Shown here: positions 45,446 through 57,932 of the stretch, piece after piece | How positions within the stretch are numbered: position 1 is the first letter of the stretch | Layout: the number at the start of each line of letters is the position of its first letter | Notes under the pieces: generated by a model | The model's database searches: none | Told to the model about the DNA's origin: nothing | The model's input: only the letters and a program-made list of their open reading frames with translations | Program-made: the position numbers and the translations under genes | DNA from: Fomes fomentarius | Lineage: Eukaryota; Basidiomycota; Agaricomycetes; Polyporales; Polyporaceae | Length of the DNA stretch: 64,000 nucleotides | Reading direction: 5' to 3' | Assembly: GCA_022606135.1 (NCBI GenBank) | Contig: JABYQN010000003.1 | Span: 2,418,001-2,482,000, forward strand

Positions 45446-47200
45446 ATGTCCGAAACCTCAGCGAGCACTTGCCCACACGTCGTCGCTTCCCATCCTTTCA
45501 ACCAACCATCCGCCGACATCTATCTGCGCACTACAGACCATGTTCACTTTTACGTTCATCGTCAAATCCTATCACAGGCATCATCTGTGTTCGCCGACAT
45601 GTTCACGCTCCCTCAGCCCCCGGAGAGCTCTGAGGCGCCGCCCATCGTGGACGTGACAGAAGACAGCAAGACACTGGATCAGCTCCTACGTCTCTGTTAC
45701 CCCATCAACAAACGGGAGCTTGGTAATTTGGATGACGTCATCCCCGTCCTCAAAGCTGCGATGAAGTACGAGATGGAATGGCCTGTCTCCATCATCACCC
45801 GAGACCTCCTCTCTATTGCACCTCAGACTCCACTCCATACTTGGGCCGTTGCCTGTCGTGCCGGCCTCGAGGAGGTCGCTCGAAAGGCCGCTTCCGAGAT
45901 ACGAGGTCGTGCCGCTGGGCCCGCAGAGCGTCTCGAGTTGCTCAAGACCATGCTTCAGAAGGAGGGGCTGTTGCAAACGTTGGACGGCGTACATGCAGGC
46001 GACTATTTCCGCCTCCGCGAGTTCTTACGGTCGAATGACAGTGAACCACGCATGGCGCTTCTGAGCAGAACCTCCTGCCTGCCCCTTGAAACAACGTTGC
46101 TCTCTGGCTTCATGACAGGTTATGCATCGAACGACCTGCCGCGAGTATTCCCGAGTTCTGTCTCGCATTCCTCTAGCAACTCACCTACCTCGCATGGAGT
46201 TGCTCCCTTTGTCGCCCCCTCCAGCCCGGCACCTGATGTTGTGGTCGCATGTCGCGAGGGTAGTCGCATTCAAGCTCATAAAATTGTACTCATCATCCAT
46301 TCCTTCCCTGTCGCCCGTTACATCCAGAAATCATCCGCATCATTGCACACACTATCCAGCTCTACCACGACACGAGGCGCTAAGTCTCCTCTATCCAAAC
46401 GCCCTATCATTGAGGTAGACCTAGAGCCATCAACGGCATACGCTCTGCTCCGTCTCTGCTACGAAGGGAAGGACAGCCTGCCTACCGACCTCCCCACCCT
46501 GGCGCGCCTGATAGTGGCTACCGACAAGTACGGAATGTCGCAGGCCAGCGTCGCCGCGCAACAACGTTGGGAGACAGCGGCGGGCGCGGATCCTCTCGGT
46601 GCATACTTCATCGCGCTGCACTACCAGCTGAACGCGCAGGCCAGAGGTGCAGCCAAGGCTGTCCTTGCTAAACCGCTAACAGGAGAATACGTCCCTTGCA
46701 TGGAGGACGCACCGAGCATCACCTACCATCGTCTTCTCGTTTACTACAGCGCCTGCGCAACTGCCGTGAGCGACGAGTTGGAGAAAGGTGCCTGCGACTG
46801 GACTACCGTGACGAGTGGGGTATCTGCATCAGTAACATGCCCGACAGGTTACAACTACAACTACGGCAGGCTCGGCTGCTTGGGTCGGACTTGCGAAATT
46901 ACGCCATCATGGCTTGCAGGACATCTGCGGAGTCTCAAAGTCGAGGTGGAGAGTCGAGGCCCAGGGAAGATCTGGGAGGTTACCACGGACGCATTGCTTA
47001 CCCGCAGTCAATCCGAAACAGTATGGCCTTCGTGTACTGCCACCCAGTGCAGAGAACTGGTGACAGCTTTCGTGCAGACGGGGTCAAGTTTGTCTCAGGC
47101 GATTGCTCAAGCTATCAGCCAGGTGCGTCTAACTCGCTCACGCTGCTGATTCATCATTGTTGAACTTTGCTGTTTCGTTCAGGTCGAGCTTGAGATATAG
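45446..47200 (+). CDS. double-BTB domain protein, copy 2
   Basis: Two exons (45446-47122, 47183-47200) give 564 residues. The first BTB reads HPFNQPSADIYLRTTDHVHF, then VHRQILSQASSVFADMFTLP and LLRLCYPINKREL. The second starts SPAPDVVVACREGSRIQAHK and has YALLRLCYEGKDSLP. The linker (about residues 225-270) is Ser-rich. Compared with copy 1, the second BTB has a Ser/Thr-rich insertion (SLHTLSSSTTTRG). The last exon encodes only VELEI and the stop; the 60-nt intron before it is conserved in place in all three paralogues. The role is unknown, perhaps as a dimerising adaptor. Confidence 0.8.
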
Positions 47201-48255
47201 TTCCAAGAAAGCCAACATGGCTACCAATGTCGACTACCAATGTGTTGTGACTTATGCGAGATGTAGCGTTGGGTGATGCACCTCAGTATCAAAAAGGGAC
47301 CAGATAGGTTTACTAGTGTAACTGACAATCACGAGGCGGCAAAGTCAGACTGGGCGCTTTAATATCGGGATACGAGGCGTTGACAATGTTTCCCTGCTCA
47401 ATGATCATCCTCATTCATAGTACTCTGTCTGCTTATTCGCTCCCCTTTAAAGAACCGATGTACTGAGTCGGATTCTATCTTCCTATCTTCAGACCATGTG
47501 ACACACAACATACCTCATCACGAGCACTCAAGTTGACATCTCACAAAGGAATCTCATCGTGGAGGCCGAGGGCCAGTAGATGCGAGTTCGCAAATCACTG
47601 CGGTAGTCGTACTCGAGCGTCAATTGGCATGAATATCAACACCTGAGCACGATATGCAACTTCCGCCAGCCCCTCTCTCGCATCTCCTTTAAACGGTTAT
47701 GCTTATCGTCACATCTCAATGATAGTAAAAGAGCGCTTGCACAGCTCGCATGACAGGCTGTCTCCGCATATCCGGCTGGTTCCGCTTCCGGCCGATGGAA
47801 CCTCAAGAGCCTGTTCGAATCATACAATCCCCGACATCTGCAACTTGATAACAGAGCCAATCCAATGCCCTTGTTTAGATTATGGGTACACACCTCGGAG
47901 ACAGTTGGCACGCTAATTGTGCGCCGCGGGATAAAATTCGCAACGGCTCACATCGCGAACGCCTTGCTTTCTGCAGATCAGCATGTCTTGCTGGTTCTGC
48001 CGTCAGATTATAAGAATGCGCTCGTTGAGGTTGAAATCTATCAATGTGATGAAGACCAATAGTAGACGGTCAAATTTTGTTTCTATAAACTTCGGACAAT
48101 CTGCTACTACAATCCGTGTTCATGGTCGTACAATGTAAGAAGTTAATAGCTAGCAGTTCTTTTGTCGTAGACTTTCGTGATCACAGAATGGCAACAATAC
48201 CATTCGCGATGCATGTGACCTTCTTTCGTAATTCCAACCACAGACGCGTCGGCAA
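47201..48255. other. intergenic, no gene supported
   Basis: About 1 kb without a recognisable gene between BTB copy 2 and the next promoter. Confidence 0.5.
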
Positions 48256-48261
48256 TATAAA
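48256..48261 (+). promoter_or_regulatory. TATA box of the 48373 gene
   Basis: TATAAA in the context GGCAATATAAACCGG, 112 bp upstream of the ATG at 48373. Confidence 0.65.
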
Positions 48262-48372
48262 CCGGAAGCGCGCACGCTCGAACTCCCATCATTCGCTCTT
48301 TCTAGCACCACCACAACCACTACTCGCTTGCTCTCTTCTCAGGCTAAGTCTACAACCATATTCTACAACATC

Positions 48373-49701
48373 ATGAACATGAATCGTCCCCAGCCCTATG
48401 TATGTGATAAATTCGATTTGTTCAAAGGCCCTGAAGGCCTAACCACCACAAAGTTTGCGAACTCGCCTGTGTGCCCCCGGGCTGTACATGCATACAACAA
48501 GTTTTCAGCAATTGAGGGATGGACTGAAGATCAAGACCCCGAGCTTCTCCCTCAGCTGCGACGCAGGGCGGCAGAACGCGTGAGTTCTACCATTGTTGAG
48601 GGGTGCCCTTTTCAGGTGATGACTCTGTGAGGCATACAGACACCTTCAAACATCACCTTTGAAGAGTATCTGAGAAGGCAAGCTGAGACACAACAGCGAT
48701 TCGCCGCCTTGCATAAAGTCTCGACGACGCCGCCGCCTTCTACTCTTAACCAGAAGAGCGATCCCACCAACGTCTTCGCGCACCATCGCGATGGTCTAAC
48801 GATCCCACGACCCCTGCCTTCTCCGCCTGGTCTCTCGGGCCTAGCAGGACACTACTTGCCTCCAAGATGGGCCCAACAATCGAATCAAACATGGCCATCA
48901 TCTTCAGACGAGAACACCGCTTACACTCATGGCCAACGGGGTTCGTTCTCGAGGGCCGTAGGGACTTCTCTTTGGGGCGGCGAGAAGGAGAACTATTGCA
49001 AAGGCGTCCCGACGAAGGTCAATCGGGAGGAACGGCGAAGCTTCCCTCTTCCCAGCGACGCTATCCCGCAAACGAATACGAATGCAGCCTCAATCCCGTC
49101 GTACAGCTTTGCGGTCGGCACCGGCTCGAGGAGTGGAGGCTACAAGGGGATGTCGGCCTTTCAGAAGTGTGGGTCCGAAGTCCGTGCGCAAGAGAAGGTG
49201 GTTATGGAGAAGATGTCGTTCCCGGGTGCGTTTACGGAGGAGACGGTCTCTTTCTGTGGGGGCACTGGTATGGACGCGCTCGGGCTATCGGAGGGAGCTG
49301 GAGGCCATCTCGCCGACATTATGCACGTCGAGAACGCAGGAGCGAACCGTCACGCTGATTATGGCGCGGACTGGCTGACGCACACAGGTGCCTCTCCCCA
49401 TCCTGTCTATACGCTTTCCAGCAACCCGACATCCAGCTTGGATGGTCCTCAGGACAACCGGTTCTACTGGCCTGTGGGAGAACTGCTCTACCCTCAAGGC
49501 TCAGACGCGCAGCTTATGGGGGTGGGCCCACCTTGGCTGAGTGTCGACACGGATCTTGAGGGAGATCCTTCAGGACCTTTCGATAGTCCCTTTGAGGAAT
49601 CGGTGGGGTCTATCCTGTTGGAAAGCGAAGTCATGGCGGTTGTGCAGAGGTACAATGCCGCAACGGGTGTACCTGGCGGATGGGTCAACGATGGTCCGTA
49701 G
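48373..49701 (+). CDS. hypothetical protein, basidiomycete type
   Basis: Two exons, about 48373-48579 and 48642-49701, join in frame across a GTGAGT...ACAG intron to give about 420 residues. The first ATG is followed at once by a second (MNMNRPQPYVCDKFDLFKGP). After the splice comes TPSNITFEEYLRRQAETQQR, a possible short helix. The rest is polar and low in predicted structure, rich in Ser, Gly and Pro. Examples are NTNAASIPSYSFAVGTGSRS and SSNPTSSLDGPQDNRFYWPV. The end is MAVVQRYNAATGVPGGWVND. No domain or signal peptide was recognised. Length and composition suit an intrinsically disordered nuclear or cytosolic protein, but no function is proposed. A TATA box supports the start. Confidence 0.6.
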
Positions 49702-50294
49702 GACAACACCTTGGAAGACAAGTCACCGTGGATGGGCGTGAGTCCCAACGTAAGTATGTTTCTCAATCTATGGGTATCTACTTTCAACATTTCTTTCATA
49801 CTACATCCATCGACAATACGTATGGTACTTTCTGTTGAGTCGAAAGGTTACTTTTGTTTGGGGACTTCAATTGTCACTTGTGTTCGGTGGTTCATGATGT
49901 TTCCAAGTGCCTTGCTTGCTTGTAATCTTCACACAACGGAACTTTTACGAACCTACCATACTGCACTTCCTATAAGAGTGACAATTGAAGAGTGACAACT
50001 GAAATCCGATGGTGTTGATTGACGTCGAACTTAAGTTGAAGGTGTCTGACTTGATGTGTGCCGGCATTTCCCGAGACCTCGGAGCTTCCGCCTGCAGTCC
50101 CCTTTTTGCACTCAGACCTACTTACCATGAACCATATGGATGCATAAGCAGGTTCATAGTGGGAGCTAGGCGCTCAAAGTGCCGAGTAAATTATCACCGC
50201 GAGTGTGATCACAGCCTCGTGATCGGCGTAACGAGATTCGCGGCATTCGAAGCAACCTGGCAGTGAAGAGCATGTACATAGAAACACAACACCT
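49702..50294. other. convergent intergenic region
   Basis: Shared 3' space of the 48373 gene (plus) and BTB copy 3 (minus). No feature recognised. Confidence 0.5.
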
Positions 50295-52005
50295 CTAAGA
50301 TACAGCAAGTACCAGGTCCTGATGAGCTGTTAAAAACTGTGTTTGAATGACCTGCAGTGATATGAGTAGGATGTCATGAGCCCAAGCCTCAGCAATTGCG
50401 ATCACGTACCGTCTTTATAGCGTTATCCAGCCGGTCCGGCAATGTCTTGGACAAATGAAGAATGACCCCTGCGTCTAGGGCACCCGAGCCGCCGGTTTGG
50501 TTGCCAGTGGGTAACGGTTCCTCTTTCTTGGTATTGCACCACTTGACGTATTCGCGCAGCAGGTTTTTGGATTTTTGCACCTTCTGGTACGGGCCCGCTT
50601 CCCCGCGCGAGATAGTATCGAGGAATGTGTGGAGGAAGTTCTTCGGCTTTGGAAACAGGCCCCCCCACAGCGATGCTACGGTGAAGAGTCCTTCAGGCGG
50701 CTGAGGTGCTGTTGCTGGAATCGCTAGGGTGGGATTCCCGGGATTCGGTGGGGCTTGGTGTGCTGGAGGTTCGGGATGCTCCTTCTTCACTTTGGATATT
50801 TCTGCATCCACCACGGCGTTGCACGTGTTGTAGTACATCAACAGTCGCTGGTAAGCTGCTGCTGGCGCAGTCTCCATTACCGGGAGGTAGGAGTCGAAGA
50901 CAGTGCGCGGCTCGTGAAGGACGTAGGGGACTGCGTATGGAGCGTGGTCTGACAGACCGTAAGTAGTGCTGCTCAGGTATGCAGCTAGGGGCATCTTCTG
51001 AGCCGCGGATTCCCAGCGAGCTCGCAGAATGTCAGAAGCATGCGCGATGTCATACTTCTTTGCGGCGGCGATCAATGTCGCGAGAGAGTCCGTAGACGTG
51101 GGTATGGATTGTATTTCGAGGTAGAAGCAGACGTTGAGGATCACTTTCAGCAGCTTCTCATCCGCATCAAACTGTAGCACAGGCGTTCCGGATATTATCT
51201 GGGAGGTGAGTTGGGAATTCTCGTGGTTGCCTGGAGTAAGCCTCTTGCGAAGTACAGTGGAGGCCATTGCCAATACAGCTCTGTGAGCTGGGAGGTCAAC
51301 ACCATCCAATGACCGACAGATGACATCAGGAGAAGGGATGTTGTCGGGGGCATATGCATATGGGGGGACTTGGCCAAACGTGAGTGTACTATCGTTCGGA
51401 GCGGAAGGCGCTTGGAAGGGTCGATAAGGATGTGAATTATTGAATAGTCCTCTGTGTAGTCCTGTGCTGTGATAGCACTTCCGTAAACGAAACAAATCCG
51501 CGGCTGAAACTCCCTCCAAAGCTGATGGAGGGGCTGAGTCCACGATGCGGCTGTCGAGATATACAGCTGCGGTTCGCGCGACGTCTTCGAAGCGCAATCG
51601 GCAGGCAATCGCCCACACGCTGATGCGACTGGTGCCACTCATGTTAGAGGGAGCGAGAGAACGGAGCTCGTCCTTTAGGATCTCGACCGGAAGATCCATC
51701 TCGTACTTCTGTGCGGCCCGCGCTGCTGGTTCGATATCGGTGAACGGGCGTGCCCTCGGTTTGACGATCGGGTAACAGAGGGTTAAAAGCGTCGTAAGCA
51801 CGTTGCTGTTCTCTGCGCAATCGATGACGGATGGTGGGCCGTCGGCGCCCTTGGGCTGCGGAAGGGTGAACATGGTGCGGAAGAAAGGAGATGCCTGGGC
51901 GAGGATGACGCTGTGCACGCGGAAGTGGACGCCATCGGATGAGCGGAGGATTACATCTGCACTATCCTGGTCGAATGGAGAAGGTGCTTGCTTTGTGGTA
52001 GCCAT
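50295..52005 (-). CDS. double-BTB domain protein, copy 3
   Basis: Two exons (50410-52005, 50295-50351) give 550 residues. The first BTB reads SPFDQDSADVILRSSDGVHF, then VHSVILAQASPFFRTMFTLP, and LLTLCYPIVKPRARPFTDIE. The second starts SPDVICRSLDGVDLPAHRAV and continues LKVILNVCFYLEIQSIPTST. The C-terminal part holds a Pro-rich linker (HPEPPAHQAPPNPGNPTLAI) and a Lys-rich helix absent from copies 1 and 2. The ATG at 52005 (MATTKQAPSPF) matches the MATTAPHPF start of copy 1. The last intron after AIKT is in the same place as in the other copies; without splicing the frame ends at 50389. It is on the opposite strand to copies 1 and 2, so an inversion or dispersed duplication is implied. Confidence 0.8.
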
Positions 52006-52302
52006 GACAGAATTGAGCCGGCGCTGAGCAAATGGGAGAACAGAACAAAGAGGGACGCGCGCTTGCTCTCTCGCCACAAGCTGGCATACGGTAGGAATCG
52101 GATCTAGATCTCAATGTACGTATTCGGCAGCTTGCGAGTACTCCCAATTCGGATCAGCCTCAGGTCTAGATTTCAGCGCTCGGCGCTCAGCTTCAATTTG
52201 ATAGTTTGGCAAGATGCTGGTAACAAGTTGTTGGCCGGCCTAAACGAGACCAAGTTTGTATAGCATTTTCAGATAGTACAAATTTGTAGTGATTTGATAT
52301 CG

Positions 52303-53684
52303 TTACAGCTTGCCAGCGTCGTGGACCGGCGCACCCCAACCTTTCTCATCATCTCCAAAGATCATTGCGAACGCACCACCGATCTCAGGGATCATGTCCT
52401 GAGTAACAAAACCTGTACTACAAGTCATATATCGAGTCTTGATGAGCGTAGATGGAGCTACGTACCTCGCCCTTGCTTAGCGAACGCGCGCCGAGAGGCT
52501 GTCCGCGTGACCATTGAACCCCCTACAGCAGCCAGCAGAGGAATGCGCGACGCTGGAATAGACCCATCTCTACAATTGTGCGTCAATAAGAGCACAAAAG
52601 CTACTTCCAATTGAGTTATCATAGCCGACGTACCCAAACGCGCCGTCCTCGAAACACTTGCCCCAGGCCATCATCGTCCCCACAGCGCCGCTGAGTACAT
52701 CGCCCTGGCCCCCGCACCGCTTGAGGCCCCAGGGATGTCGACAATGACGCGTTCCTCCGCGCTCTCGCCCTCAGAGATCCTGTTGAGCTCGGCCTGTTCT
52801 TTGCTTGCTTTGCCGGTGTTCGTGCAAATGATGTCCTCACCGCCTTTCTGCAGGACTGTGACCCCTCCGAGCGCACGCGAGACGTGCATGGCGCGTTCTC
52901 CTGGTGGGGTGTTTGGGTCAATCTTCTGCAGGTGCACACCAATAAGTAACAGTGAGCCGGGCAAGGAAGTCAGATACGTACGACGTTCTCACTGAGTCGC
53001 TTGAACTCGACGACGTTGGGGGTGAGGACCGCACGTCGATAGCCATTGATAAGCTTAAGATCCTGGCCGATCATCCAGAGGGCGTCTGCGTCTAGGACGA
53101 GGTACATGCCTTGCTCCTTGGCGATGTTGACTGCCAGCTTGGCGAATGTGATCATGTAGTCTTCGCGGCCGAGGCCGGGCCCGACGATGAGGACGTGTAG
53201 CCGTGAGAGAAGTGATGAAAGTGTCGACTTAACGTTCTCTGGAGTTCTGTGGAAAACGTCACGCTTACGATGAGAGCTATACTTGGGAACTTGTGGAAGT
53301 AAACAATACGGACTGGTCCTCTCGGAGGATGGGGTGAACGATCAGGTCTGGCGCATAGGACTTGATAGCTCCAGCAGCGGTAGGCGAGCAAATAACATGT
53401 GAGAGGTCGGCACCCTGACCGGCACATATTCACTCTTCTCTATACGGGTAAAATCGACGTTGAGAGCTCACGATTCGTAACGCGGAGATGGAGGCGAAAA
53501 ATGGGGCGCCTGTGTAGCTGCGAAGGTGAAGTTTAGGATATCTGTTCTAGTCGCGGGGCAAGTTGGCCTACTCAAGTGCCCCGCCCAGGACGCCGACCCG
53601 CCCTGATTGACCCTTGTGCAATGATCCGTTCAGAGGAGGAATAATGGCCTTGATCTGGTTAAGAATGTGCTTTGGCACTGGCAT
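52303..53684 (-). CDS. NAXD: ATP-dependent NAD(P)HX dehydratase, with a one-base frameshift
   Basis: A metabolite-repair enzyme of the carbohydrate-kinase-like fold that restores damaged NADHX/NADPHX at the cost of ATP. The ATG at 53684 gives [20 protein letters not shown], then [14 protein letters not shown], and after a splice [15 protein letters not shown]. Next come [20 protein letters not shown] and [12 protein letters not shown]. Then [39 protein letters not shown] and the active-site block [12 protein letters not shown]. The final exons end [16 protein letters not shown]. At 52727-52730 a G-run (C on the plus strand) is one base short, so IVDIP and the [12 protein letters not shown] block lie in different frames; the first frame stops at 52671. 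Everything else is intact, so a real frameshift or an assembly miscount is possible. It shares a divergent promoter with TFC4. Confidence 0.85.
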
Positions 53685-53977
53685 CTTCGGTCGCAACGTA
53701 GACTTGATTGGGCTATTGTTGTACAAATACGCGCTTGCAAAGTAACAAGAGTTCCCTAGGGTGGTCAGAAGGAAGGACTGGCGATCATGAGTCTCTGACG
53801 TCACCTTTGGCAATCCAGACGCGTGAGTCACATCGTGTGACAGGCAGCGCTGCTTTTATAGACGCTGAACGCCCGTGCCGGTTTCGCGGGACTTATGAGC
53901 GCGCTCGCCCTGACTGCTACAGTACTACTTAGTACTTTTCTGTTTCGAAGGTACCCTTTGTGCCAGGTAGCAAGGAC
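53685..53977. promoter_or_regulatory. divergent promoter region of NAXD and TFC4
   Basis: A 293-bp gap between two start codons on opposite strands. No TATA box was seen, which fits housekeeping genes. A possible earlier start for NAXD near 53831 uses GTG and was not accepted. Confidence 0.5.
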
Positions 53978-56900
53978 ATGGAGGAACTATGGCGTTTTTC
54001 TGGTGAGCGACGAATTTCCCACTGTAACGCCATGTAACTCAACTTTGGTCTAGATGAGGATGCTGAGGGTTCAGATGACTACCATTCAACGTCTGATTCT
54101 GGTAGCTCACAGGACGGCTACGATGACGATCAGACCAACGGGACGAATGGGCAATATTCCAGCCAAGACCGAGGCGAAGGTCCGAGCACGTACCTCCAAG
54201 GAGCGGAAGCAGACGCGGAGGATGAACGCGTCGAAGCTGCTATCGAGGGCGACTTTGACCGGCTCATCCAGAACATCAGGGAGGCTGGTGACGGATCCAG
54301 TACTGGGATGCTCAGCAGGATGTGGGACATCAACTTGGAGGAACGCGAGGCGGAATTCAGGGATGACTTGAGGGCTGCGTCAGGAGTGGGGAGAGCGAAG
54401 AAGAAGGTACGTCTGCAATCATGACATGCGATGTGTATCTCTTCCAATGCATATGCTCGCCTCCGTCTCTGTAGCGCGGAAGAAGGCACGGCCCCGTCCT
54501 ATCGCAGCAAGTGCGCGCACTAATTGGGGAGGGCAACCAAGCGTACGTCGACGCAAACGTTCCCGAGACCATTCGCATCATGCAAGAGGTCATCCGCATC
54601 GAACCTCGCGCCGCGCCCGCATGGAGTGTTCTCGCGCAGTGTCACGGCGATATGGGCGAGAGCGAGAAGGCTCTGCAATTGCGCATCATGGCAGCGCATC
54701 TCAACCACGACGCAGACGAGTGGGCGGACCTCGCGAGGCAGTCTCGGGCGCTGGGATACAACCAACAGACGCTCTACTGCTATGGCAAGATATACAGCCT
54801 TGACCCCACAAACGTGGATGCGTTGTGGGACCGGGCATTCCTAGCAAGGGAGATTGGGGACTTGAAGATTGTGCGTATCTCTCGTACCACGCCAGGCTTT
54901 CCCCTGATTGTCCATATATGCGCGCATATAGGCTCGTTCGACAATGCTCGCCATGCTTAAACGACTACCACATAACCTTACCATCCTCGACGAGCTCCGG
55001 CCTATCCTCATCGAGCTCTCGGACCTCGCTCTATGCGCTAAGCTCTTCCAAGGTGCCTTCGACCACTACATCGCTGCCGTCCCCACTGGCCATGCGATAG
55101 ACCCCCAGACGAGCGCAGAGATCCCAGGGGGAGGGTTCACGCTCATGCACATTCTCGTCCTTGCAGACTTATACAACACGTTGGGTGACTACGAGCATGC
55201 TGCGGAGACGATCCGCAAGGGGTGCAGGTGGCTGCAAGGACGCGCTGCGCAGAAATTGTGGGATGCATGTGAGGATGATAGGGAGTGGGACGTACCGGAT
55301 AGCGGGGTGGCGCGCAATAGCGACGGCGAGATGCCGCCAGGCATGTACCCGCTCGATGTCAATGCGCGCCATCGCCTCGCTATCGCAAGGATCAAGGGTG
55401 GCGACATTGAGGAAGGCAAGGTGAACAAATACCGGGGTGGCGGGCGCGCATGCAGATGGTCAGAATAATGCTGAACATGGGTGAGACAGATGCATGCCAG
55501 AATTATACTCGCTCAAGACGTTGCGGAGTATGCACCGCTATTTTCTGAGATCGCGGACGCCTACTTCGAAAAGGATTTGTACGCAGAAGCTGGGCATATC
55601 TACGAGATGCTCGGAGGTGACGCTGGGGTACGACGCCCTCTCTATGTTCTTCGTCGATAGTCTGAAGCGTTATGCATTAGACGAGTAGCATGTATGTGCT
55701 ACTCCAAGCTGCTGCATGCCGTCGGATGGTTGGAGACCTGAAGGAAGCCGCCGAGGTGTACGATCACGGTGCGCAGCTAGCTTCCTTGCCCAGCCGTACT
55801 TCTCTAACGGTATATTTCCACAGTTATACGGGCCGACCCCACCAACAGTGACGCAAAGATGAAGCTCGCAGAGATCTACGAGATCCTCAACGAACCACGG
55901 AAAGCCCTGGACTTGGTTCTCCAAGGTGCTGGATCTTCGCCTGCCTCACACAATTGCTGACTCAACCCGTGCTAGTCATCGACTCCCGCAAACGGCGCAC
56001 CGCCCAACGCGAAGGGACGTCCGAGGCTGGGGAACCCGGCTCAGCATCGCTCTTCGAAGAAGGCAAGGTCCGCGGCGGGAAGGGCAAGGCTGCATCGGCG
56101 AAGTCGAACCCGAACAAGCTCAGCGCGCCACAATTGCGCGCACTCGAGGCGCAGAAGGAGCGCGAGGCGGCGCAGGGGTGGCATAGGGTCCAGGAGCTGT
56201 GGCCGCGCATGTTGGCGGACGAGGACGAAGCCGTGCGGGAGTGGCTTGTCGAGGCGGAGAAGTTGGTTGAGGCGTTTAGGGAGACGAGGGCGTTGTTCCT
56301 GACGAGTCGGGTACGTCTTGATTAATGTCAACAGGATGTAACGATGAGGTGGGTGCTCATGGTGTGGTAGCATCGTGGCTTTAGGGGTATGTTCCCGAGG
56401 AGCTCGAGGAAACAGACGACTGAGGCGAGCGAGGACAGTATGGCGTCCCGGCTTCAGCTCGAGCTCGGTCAGTAACTCCTTTGTTGCATGGCCTCATAAC
56501 TGTAATATGATTTCCCGAGGTCATTTTAGGCCGCGACAGTCTTGCGCGGAAAGCGGCGAAGTCAGAGAATGTCAACAATTTCCGTGGTATTGCCTTTGAA
56601 GACTGGCTACGCCTGTTCATGCACGTTGAGTTCTTCCATAACTTTCATTCAGGCAGATGCTTATCGCATGGTGGTTCTAGTATGCGTTCCTACTCACTCG
56701 TAGAGGGCAGTACGACCTTGCAAATGAGATTCTACGCCACTTGCTCTTCTCGAACGCCTTCCAAACTCGTTCGTCACAGGACTCCATCCGGCTAGGTCTC
56801 ATCAGTGAGTAGCCTCTTGCCTTTCTCTCTTCAAACTCCCGACTTAGCTTGCACGTCTCCACTCAGCTTGCGCCATACACGCCGACCAATTCCAGACAGT

Positions 56901-57932
56901 GGTCGAACAAGCCCGCAAGCTGATAAGTGGCTACCAATTCAACAACGAACCCATTCGAGTCCTAGTCTCGTCGCTGGGTAGCGGTCTCCGTTCGACGGAC
57001 GCGTTCCTCGTGTCCACGCTCTCCAAACATCTTCTTCGAGAGTCGCGACTCGCAGACGCTGCAGTCCGGGACCCCGACTCCCTCCGCTATAACACCGCCC
57101 AGCGTCGATGGAATTTTCCCGCCTCGGGTGGTAAGGCTGACGCGGAGGATGGTGGGGATGACGATGATGACGTCGAGGCTCCGGCGATCGCTGAGCTGGA
57201 GAGGTCGAAGCTCCCAACGAAGTCGAATGCGCTGAACGTCGCGGTGTATGGGCAAATCTTGCTAGCCGCGAGGAGTTATCAGAGTGCATTGTGTAAGTGT
57301 CTTCCAGTGCCGCCGTCACGCATGCTGATTTGTTGCAGTCTATCTCCTACAGGCGTATGATTACGCACCCGACAACCCGCTCGTGTGTCTGTCTCTCGCT
57401 ATTGCGTCTGTCGGACGTGCCATGCAGCGTCAGTCGGACAATCGCCATCACCTCATCACCCAGGTCCGTGTTCGCCTGGTTGTCGTCTATGGTGTACTGA
57501 TGACTGCATGCCCGTATGGCGAGCAGGGGGTAGCATTCCTGTCGCGGTATCGCGAGCTGCGTGGAGACACGGCGGAAGGTCTCGATGAGGTAGAGTACAA
57601 CTTTGGTCGGGTGTTCCAGCAACTTGGTTCGTACTTGATCAGTCTTGCCGTTGCCATGGGTTTTGTCTTTGACGTTAAATTGCTGTTGCGGTCATTGCAG
57701 GCCTCCATTCACTCGCTGTCCGCCACTACGAGCGGGTATTGCAAGCCGCTGAAACGAGGACAAAGACGGACCCTGAGGTGTGTTCTTTTACTTTGCCGCT
57801 CTGCTTACCTAATGTTGATTTCAGAACGTCGGTCTGGCGCGTGAAACCGCGTATAATTTGTCTCTCATCTACGTGACCACTGGGGCAACACCTCTGGCAC
57901 AAGCGTTGTATCGTCGTTGGCTGTCTCTCTAG
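53978..57932 (+). CDS. TFC4: TFIIIC TPR subunit (Tfc4/Sfc4/GTF3C3)
   Basis: A large scaffold subunit of the RNA polymerase III factor TFIIIC, which binds tRNA promoters and recruits TFIIIB in the nucleus. About fourteen exons were joined by hand in frame to roughly 1,000 residues. Exon 1 is 25 nt (MEELWRFS). The acidic N-terminus (DEDAEGSDDYHSTSDSGSSQ) is typical. TPR repeats follow: QAYVDANVPETIRIMQEVIR, WSVLAQCHGDMGESEKALQL, LADLYNTLGDYEHAAETIRK, IADAYFEKDLYAEAGHIYEM, and DAKMKLAEIYEILNEPRKAL. After an acidic/basic linker come DLANEILRHLLFSNAF and more TPRs near the end (YDYAPDNPLVCLSLAIASVG, then ETAYNLSLIYVTTGATPLAQ). It ends LYRRWLSL at 57932. No frame breaks were found, in contrast to its neighbour NAXD. 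Confidence 0.9.

Noticed and set aside
53682..53831. N-terminal extension of NAXD resembling a targeting peptide
   Set aside because: The first codon would be GTG, and no ATG exists in frame before 53684.
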